Shown: positions 21,616-26,816 of the stretch, one piece after another
Position numbering within the stretch: the first letter of the stretch is position 1
Layout: every line of letters begins with the position of its first letter
Assembly: GCA_038199755.1 (NCBI GenBank)
Contig: JBBPYR010000074.1
Coordinates: 1 to 26,816, forward strand
Length of the DNA: 26,816 bases
Direction of reading: 5' to 3'
From: JBBPYR01 sp038199755
Lineage (GTDB): Bacteria > Chloroflexota > Ktedonobacteria > Ktedonobacterales > Ktedonobacteraceae
Translations under genes and position numbers: made by a program
Notes under the pieces: generated by a model
What the model saw: the letters and a program-made list of their open reading frames with translations, nothing else
What the model was told of the DNA's origin: nothing
Database searches by the model: none

Positions 21616-24600
21616 CTATTTACTTCCTTGCAACTTCCGATACTCAGTCGCCTCATATGCGCTAAGTTTTCTTTTGCTATTTCCATCTCTGATGTAGAGA
21701 TCGCCATTTCTAAGAAAGACAACCTTATTAGTAGGAGAAACAGCAATCTTACACACTGTTTTTCCCCGTACAACACCAAACGAGATTTCATAAAAATCTG
21801 TCCACACACCTTGTAGATTGTCCGTCAATATCTTTTGCAAAAAGAGTTGATATGCATCTTGGTTTGCTCTTTGTGGATTAGCGGCTTTGATATCCTCTTC
21901 TATGCCTATAACCTGTTTATTATTATCGACACCTATAAGCAAAGTACCACCTTCTGAACTATTCAAAAATGAGGCAACAGCATAGACGATATTATTTTTC
22001 ATTCCATCATCTTTTCTATTTGTTTGAGCATTCCAGCACGCCGCAACTTTGAACTCTGCCGTTTGGCTCTCATCACTCTCAATAAGTTGAACAAGTTCCA
22101 TATTTTCTGGTTCATCAGAAAATGCATCGTATGCTATGAGAGCATCGTCTTTTACCTGCTGCTCCACTAAGGGAAATGTTCCTAACACGTATTGAAACTC
22201 TTCCTTAGTCAGTCCATAGAGGTGTGCAATAATCCCATCTAGCTCGGCCCTGAGTTTAGCACGCTCTTTCTGGTCAGTAGCCGCCACATCTGTAGACCAA
22301 TCGGAGCCAGGCATGACCGCTTGCCACAACTCCTGATATTCTGGCGTTGTGCAAATAAGCCGAGCAGCACGGGAGACTATAAGCGAGAAAATCGCCTCGT
22401 TTTTGATGAAACGTGGTACTGGTAGCTGGTAGATGTAGAACATTGTCAAATTGGCAGTGACACGTTGCCGTAGTGAAAAATCCACGACAAAGCTATTCAG
22501 CATCGAAGTGATAAAAAGAAGTTCCTGACTACTCAGTTTAACGTGAGTTGCGTTTATAGAATGGCCAAAAAAGGTGAGAGGTGGTAAGACAGTTGCAATC
22601 ATTGTCCGTTCGTCAGTATTTCTGGCAATAGCTCTGTAACCTAGTCGATACGTCTGATAGTTGAGGGTTTGTCCCATATCTGTATTTCGACCTAATACCG
22701 CCTTTCGTCCTTCCTTTTCATCCACCCAGTAGCGCGGTCGACTCCATTGATGCATAAATTGATGAATCATCTTCCCCTCGTACAAAGGCAAACGTCCCGT
22801 CCCGGGTTCGTTTCTAAATATACGATGGTCGTTGGTCATATGAAATTCATTACCAAGCGTAACATTCCACGTGTCTGCGAGCTTCTCGCCTAGAGGGGAG
22901 AAGTGGAGCATCTTTTGGGCGATTTGCAAATCCATTGGGCTTTTTAACTCCATAATCGAGAGGGAGTCGGGCGAAAGTTTGCGGATAAGCTCAACCGACA
23001 TGTGCAATGCGCCAGATCTGGGGAAGCGTTCGAGTTCGGCAACATCATGACGCATGAAGGCAGTAGGGAATGCTTGCGTTTGCGGTCCCTTCTCAAAGGT
23101 GAGTACTACAAATTTGAAGCGACTATCGACACCTTCAAAAATCAGTTTACGATTTTCAAAACCGAATAGCCCCGTAATAAGCGTCTTGTCGAAGAGCATT
23201 TCACGAAGTTGTTTCGCTCCGAGGTCCGTGTAGATACCACTGGGGATGACGATACCGCATTGTCCACCGTTGCGAAGCAGATTGTAGCACTGCTCTGTGA
23301 AGAGCTTATAGAGGTTGATATCTGTGCCCGCTTTTTTGCCGTTGACAGTAGCAATTTGATTGATATACTGCGGTGTGGCACGGAAATAAGCACTTTGATA
23401 GGGGAAAGCACTTTGATAGTCTAGCCATGCCTCGCGAATCTCGCTATCCTGTAGGAGCTTTGCACTCTCTTGCTCGAAGTCTTCGATACGCATCTTGTTT
23501 TTAGTAACAAGGACAGAATGTGTTGCGAAAAACTCTTTGGCCTGTGGCTTGAGAATTTCCCATGGTGGATTGGTAATAATAATATCGAAGCCGCCATGTG
23601 CCATTACCTTGTCGAATTCGTAGCCCCAGTGGAACGGGTTCAATCTGGCAATATCGCTCATTTGCAGTGCCCGTTTCTTTGGTTTACCATCGGTCTGCTT
23701 CACTTCATCCCATGTTGCCTGTTCATACTTGACGCCTAATCTATTGAAGTCATCCAGCAGAAGTTCGTTCAGGGTGCTGATTGCCTCATCGCGTTTCGTT
23801 TGAATATTGTCGCGCAATGCACGTAAGTCATCTGTATATTTTGATGTCCCCTTATACTCCTCAACAAGGCGATTTTTCTCATCCACAACCTCTTGATAAT
23901 CGCGCTGGAACAAGTTTAACTGTGTAAGTCGCTCTTGATTTACATAAAGTAAGCCAATAAGTGAATTACCGGGCAAGATATTGAAGTCGATGTTGGGGAG
24001 TGGCTCTAACTGTTCGACACTCTGTACTGAAGAGACAAGGGCGAGGAAGAGACGCAATTTAGCGATTTCAGTGCCCTCTTCCATGATGTCTACACCGAAA
24101 AGGTTTTCGGTTATGATTTTCTTTTTGATGTAGTAATTCAGGCTATCATGCTCTGTGTTAGCCTTGCGCAGCCAATCTGTGAGATATGAATCATTAAGAA
24201 ACGCAATTCGTCCCACTACTGCTCCATACATTTTTGTAAGCACATTCATAGCTGAAACCAGAAATGCACCAGACCCACAGGCAGGATCAAGCAGTGAAAC
24301 GCTGGGAAGAATAACGAGCAAATCACGACAGAGACGGGCGTCAAGCCTCAATACAAGTTCTTCTACACTATCAAATTGGCGTCCTCGCATGACACCCGAA
24401 ATATCTACTGTATTGATTTTCTCTAAAATAAGTTTGTGTATCGTTTGCTCACAGAGATATTCTGTAATCTCTGGACGTGTGTAGTATGCACCGAAGGTTT
24501 TCTGGTTGATGTATTTCTCAAAAATATAACCAAGAATGTGGGGGCTAATCTCATTATCATTTCCTCCTGGGGCATCATCCAAATTCCAGGAGTAGCGTTC

Positions 24601-25509
24601 AAAGAGGGAAAATAGCCCACTAAAAGCTTCGTCGGGGATGGCAATGTTGGACCAGCGTTTCTCAATGGGATGCGGCAAAAAGAGACCACCGTTCAAATAC
24701 CTGATAATACCAAGTCTTGCTTTTGCTGCCTCGCTGCGTTCGCTTTCTGGTTTTGCAAAGCCTTCAAAAAAGAGCAGTTGCAAGAAATCGCTATAGTATA
24801 TGTTCGTACCAAGACGTTGCGATTCCTGTAATTTCTCTTGAAGATAGTCCGCATTTCTATTATCGATGAACCACTTACGCTGTAGAAAATAGACGAACAT
24901 CAAGCGATTTAGCAATACAGAGGCATACCAGCGACGGTCGCGGTCATCATCAATGCCTGTAATTTTCTCAAGAAAGCGTAGATGTTCATTTCTATAGTCT
25001 TCATAGAAACGCTTAGTAACCTGCTCAACATCAAGCGCATTCTGGAGCCGTTTAGCAACCTCAAGGACAGATACACTTCCAGTAGCATTAAAATCGGCAA
25101 CATCAAATACCATGTTCTCTAGCATACCAAGAGAAAGGTTGCCGGGTTGTCCTTTTACATAAAGGTGTGTACGCGGCTCAGATTTTTTGTCAGTGCGTTT
25201 AAGCCAGTACCAGAGGCTTTGTGTACGTTCGCTGTCCAGAAATAGTAAGAGGTTTTCGAGATGATGTAAAGAGACATTTTTATGAATATCTCTACGGATG
25301 TGTTCATTAGGAATTTTGCCATCTGACATCGTAATTTCAAAAATAGCCACACCTGAAAGTTCAGCAATCTCTCTTTGTGTATAGGATACTGGTATTTCGA
25401 CGATGACAGGTTTCGAGTTTCCGGGATTGCTCCATCCAAGCTCATTGAACAATGCTTTGTAGTTGAGGTCTTGCAGCAAGTCACGGGTGCGTTTAATAGT
25501 AAAGGCCAT
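21616..25509 (-). CDS. N6-adenine DNA methyltransferase with C-terminal Schlafen/AlbA_2 domain
   Basis: The start is placed at the third ATG (25509): GGGAAG directly abuts the first ATG (25518), so only the later one has proper spacing. The product has 1297 residues. Residues 1-180 form an unassigned domain; about 180-380 is helical. The methyltransferase has motif I DPACGSGAFL (408-417), FGVDI, and motif IV NPPW (647-650), the Eco57I/type IIG-like N6-adenine class. The region about 760-1050 (ending YIYQLPVPRF) resembles a target recognition domain. Residues about 1137-1297 are an AlbA_2/Schlafen domain: ESDESQTAEFK, ASFLNSSEGGTLLIGVD, VIGI and NGDLYIRDGN. The gene is visibly more AT-rich than the helicase gene downstream. 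Probable function: DNA modification and target recognition in a two-gene defence system. Confidence 0.88.
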   Translation of the reverse strand: MAFTIKRTRDLLQDLNYKALFNELGWSNPGNSKPVIVEIPVSYTQREIAELSGVAIFEITMSDGKIPNEHIRRDIHKNVSLHHLENLLLFLDSERTQSLWYWLKRTDKKSEPRTHLYVKGQPGNLSLGMLENMVFDVADFNATGSVSVLEVAKRLQNALDVEQVTKRFYEDYRNEHLRFLEKITGIDDDRDRRWYASVLLNRLMFVYFLQRKWFIDNRNADYLQEKLQESQRLGTNIYYSDFLQLLFFEGFAKPESERSEAAKARLGIIRYLNGGLFLPHPIEKRWSNIAIPDEAFSGLFSLFERYSWNLDDAPGGNDNEISPHILGYIFEKYINQKTFGAYYTRPEITEYLCEQTIHKLILEKINTVDISGVMRGRQFDSVEELVLRLDARLCRDLLVILPSVSLLDPACGSGAFLVSAMNVLTKMYGAVVGRIAFLNDSYLTDWLRKANTEHDSLNYYIKKKIITENLFGVDIMEEGTEIAKLRLFLALVSSVQSVEQLEPLPNIDFNILPGNSLIGLLYVNQERLTQLNLFQRDYQEVVDEKNRLVEEYKGTSKYTDDLRALRDNIQTKRDEAISTLNELLLDDFNRLGVKYEQATWDEVKQTDGKPKKRALQMSDIARLNPFHWGYEFDKVMAHGGFDIIITNPPWEILKPQAKEFFATHSVLVTKNKMRIEDFEQESAKLLQDSEIREAWLDYQSAFPYQSAYFRATPQYINQIATVNGKKAGTDINLYKLFTEQCYNLLRNGGQCGIVIPSGIYTDLGAKQLREMLFDKTLITGLFGFENRKLIFEGVDSRFKFVVLTFEKGPQTQAFPTAFMRHDVAELERFPRSGALHMSVELIRKLSPDSLSIMELKSPMDLQIAQKMLHFSPLGEKLADTWNVTLGNEFHMTNDHRIFRNEPGTGRLPLYEGKMIHQFMHQWSRPRYWVDEKEGRKAVLGRNTDMGQTLNYQTYRLGYRAIARNTDERTMIATVLPPLTFFGHSINATHVKLSSQELLFITSMLNSFVVDFSLRQRVTANLTMFYIYQLPVPRFIKNEAIFSLIVSRAARLICTTPEYQELWQAVMPGSDWSTDVAATDQKERAKLRAELDGIIAHLYGLTKEEFQYVLGTFPLVEQQVKDDALIAYDAFSDEPENMELVQLIESDESQTAEFKVAACWNAQTNRKDDGMKNNIVYAVASFLNSSEGGTLLIGVDNNKQVIGIEEDIKAANPQRANQDAYQLFLQKILTDNLQGVWTDFYEISFGVVRGKTVCKIAVSPTNKVVFLRNGDLYIRDGNSKRKLSAYEATEYRKLQGSK

Positions 25510-25581
25510 AAACATCATCTTCCCATCTAGTGAAACGCCAAATTTTGATGTATATCGCTGCTTTTAGCGAGGTTGTATTTG

Positions 25582-25610
25582 ATAATACCGTGTTGCTACA
25601 TATTTGTAAA
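25582..25610 (-). promoter_or_regulatory. promoter of the methyltransferase-helicase operon
   Basis: On the minus strand TTTACA (complement of 25605-25610), a 17-bp spacer, then TATTAT (complement of 25582-25587); each hexamer matches consensus at five of six positions. The transcript would start near 25575, about 65 nt before the chosen ATG. Confidence 0.7.
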
Positions 25611-25698
25611 TACTTGTTCGGAATGCGTAGTTTTTGTACCTGTGATGATGCTGTGAAATGATGTGGTAGGGGTAATAGGATTTTGCTTTAATGAGGTG

Positions 25699-25714
25699 CG
25701 TGACGCAGGTCACA
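25699..25714 (+). promoter_or_regulatory. CRP/FNR-like operator
   Basis: CGTGA-N6-TCACA (25699-25714) matches the CRP consensus TGTGA-N6-TCACA at nine of ten positions. It is part of an 8-bp inverted repeat with one mismatch, TGCGTGAC and GTCACACA around gcag. A TACAAT at 25759-25764 may be the -10 of the lipoprotein gene; the operator would then be centred near -64, a usual activator position. No good -35 is present, as expected for an activated promoter. Confidence 0.5.
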
Positions 25715-25823
25715 CAAAAACTGTGCCATGGGGCATAGTAAGCCCTAAAAATATAGGCTACAATCGTCATAGATAGTAAAGGCAAAGCATGAAGCTTAGG
25801 TGATAATAACAAGGAGCAAAACT

Positions 25824-26690
25824 GTGCAACAAAATTTCTTAAAACATGTTCGGCTGGCGGTTGTTTGTGTATGTAGTCTTTTCGTAATGATTCTTTTCAG
25901 TGCCTGCGCAGGTGTCGCAGGAACTGGCAGCACTACTGGCGGCGGTACAATCACAGGCTCCGTTGTATCCGTCAATGCCTCGGCGCATAGCGTCACACTC
26001 ACTGTTAGCGGTCAGCAGGTGACCGTGAGTGGTTTGACAGATCAGCAAATCACTGCGCTTCAGACACAGGTCAATAAGGTCTATACCTTCAATGTGCAGG
26101 CGGGACAATCTGGTAGCAACTACAACATTAACGTCGGTACGGACCCGACCGAGACCGATAACGGCTCACCGCAGATCAATGTCACGCCGGAAGCCACCAA
26201 TGATAATAACACTGGTGTGAACGAGCCAGGAACGATCAGTTTCATTGGCAAGGTACAAAGCTACAACGCGGGCACGCTGGTCGTCGCGATGCCTAACAAT
26301 CAGTCCTTCTCGATGAGCGCGGTCAATGGGCAGACGGAACTCAAAACGACGCCCCAGGTCGGCCAATTTGTCAAAGTAGATGCACAAGCTAACCCGGATG
26401 GCAGTTTTATGGCCACAAAGATTGATGCCACCGATAGCAGCGACGTGCAAGATGCAGTAAAGCTGAACACGGTTGACTTCAAAGGTGTCACCACACAGGC
26501 CGTCGGCTCCAACGGCAATCTCACCTTCAAAGTCGGCAACAAAAGCTTCAGCTTCACCATCGGCGGGACCACGGAGTTGAAAGACTTCCAGAACGCACAG
26601 GCTATTGGCACGAACCAGCCCGTCAAAGTCACGGTGATCTACAACGGCAGTAGCAGTACGGTACAGAAAGTCGGAAATAACAACGGCTAA
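25824..26690 (+). CDS. lipoprotein with DUF5666-like beta domains
   Basis: The start is placed at GTG 25824 because AAGGAG lies 7 nt upstream; an in-frame GTG at 25800 has no such site. The 288-residue product has a basic N-terminus, a hydrophobic stretch and a lipobox-like FSAC with Cys28; Phe at -3 is atypical, but the overall signal fits a lipoprotein. The mature part is Thr/Asn/Gly-rich with two or three beta-strand repeats of the form GTISFIGKVQSYNAGTLVVA...VGQFVKVDAQ, characteristic of DUF5666. The function of that domain is unknown. It is probably anchored on the outer face of the cell membrane. It is divergent from the methyltransferase-helicase operon. Confidence 0.85.
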   Translation: MQQNFLKHVRLAVVCVCSLFVMILFSACAGVAGTGSTTGGGTITGSVVSVNASAHSVTLTVSGQQVTVSGLTDQQITALQTQVNKVYTFNVQAGQSGSNYNINVGTDPTETDNGSPQINVTPEATNDNNTGVNEPGTISFIGKVQSYNAGTLVVAMPNNQSFSMSAVNGQTELKTTPQVGQFVKVDAQANPDGSFMATKIDATDSSDVQDAVKLNTVDFKGVTTQAVGSNGNLTFKVGNKSFSFTIGGTTELKDFQNAQAIGTNQPVKVTVIYNGSSSTVQKVGNNNG

Positions 26691-26710
26691 CAGAGGCAGA
26701 AAAGAGCGAG

Positions 26711-26745
26711 AGCAGGATGCACAACCAGTGGTTGCGCATACTGCT
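26711..26745. terminator. imperfect palindrome, probable bidirectional terminator
   Basis: AGCAG, ATGC and CAACCA on the left pair with TGGTTG, GCAT and CTGCT on the right around position 26728, with single mismatches between the blocks. A T-run follows at 26759-26763 on the plus strand, and a T-rich CTCTTTTCTG follows on the minus strand. It lies between the lipoprotein gene and the minus-strand gene end at the window edge. Confidence 0.55.
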
Positions 26746-26761
26746 ATCCCTCATGTAGTTT

Positions 26762-26816
26762 TTAGCGCAGCACGCCCCGCGCCACAATAACTAGGATGAC
26801 AAACGCCAACACCACC
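26762..26816 (-). CDS. C-terminal end of a minus-strand membrane protein (partial)
   Basis: An open frame runs in from the window edge to a TAA (complement of 26762-26764). The 17 visible residues, VVLAFVILVIVARGVLR, form most of a membrane helix with a basic end. The position behind a bidirectional hairpin supports a real gene end. The family cannot be determined from this fragment; a YggT-like protein is one possibility. Confidence 0.4.
   Translation of the reverse strand, partial: VVLAFVILVIVARGVLR

Noticed and set aside
18079..25518. Canonical DISARM, BREX or type I restriction system
   Set aside because: No DUF1998 protein, PglZ phosphatase, BrxC-type ATPase or separate HsdS subunit is visible. 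PLD and SNF2 parts are in one chain, which does not fit the standard gene lists.
25564..25812. 82-codon minus-strand ORF upstream of the methyltransferase gene
   Set aside because: It overlaps the predicted promoters and operator of the divergent region, has no ribosome binding site that I can see and no recognisable domain.

Overview
The window is a bacterial chromosome segment with densely packed genes. Several features point to a Ktedonobacteria-like member of Chloroflexota: many Hanks-type Ser/Thr kinases with FHA and zinc-ribbon partners, GAF-rich histidine kinases, low-complexity Gln/Pro/Gly/Trp membrane proteins, a DUF5666-type lipoprotein, and intergenic palindromes ending in GTAGGG/CCCTAC. 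This placement is an inference from gene content; no rRNA or other phylogenetic marker is present. I saw no tRNA, rRNA, CRISPR array or transposase.

Layout. (1) 1-3647: an AT-rich vapBC toxin-antitoxin pair with a strong promoter and a repeated TATTAC operator, followed without a visible terminator by an S9-family peptidase and a divergent ribose-phosphate pyrophosphokinase. (2) 3657-4439, minus: a NagD/LHPP-type HAD phosphatase. (3) 4728-8638, plus: a signalling operon of kinase-FHA protein, membrane-anchored FHA protein with a Trp-Gly-rich disordered region, and kinase with a double zinc ribbon. (4) 8648-11376, minus: a GAF-GAF HisKA_2 sensor kinase followed by its single-domain response regulator, from a near-consensus promoter. 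(5) 11629-13748, plus: two paralogous proteins built as zinc ribbon, low-complexity region, one membrane helix and a beta-rich outer domain. (6) 13776-13878: a perfect 29-bp inverted repeat. (7) 13889-17463, minus: an HOGA/DapA-family aldolase followed by an alpha/beta-hydrolase fused to an acyl-CoA ligase. (8) 17464-18078: a gene-poor stretch with a 9-bp tandem repeat, palindromic repeats and a strong terminator. (9) 18079-25518, minus: a two-gene, defence-like operon encoding an N6-adenine methyltransferase with a C-terminal Schlafen/AlbA_2 domain, then a PLD-nuclease/SNF2-helicase fusion. (10) 25824-26690, plus: a DUF5666-like lipoprotein behind a CRP/FNR-like site, then the last codons of a minus-strand membrane protein at the window edge.

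How the parts fit. Regions 3 to 5 look like one signalling neighbourhood: phospho-Thr writers, FHA readers and zinc-ribbon membrane proteins that share short sequence motifs (WGATQA; CxxC-x10-CxxC), next to a two-component system. The most interesting block is region 9. It pairs a modification enzyme carrying a Schlafen-type domain with a translocase carrying its own PLD nuclease, in an arrangement that does not match the gene set of DISARM, BREX or a classical type I restriction system.
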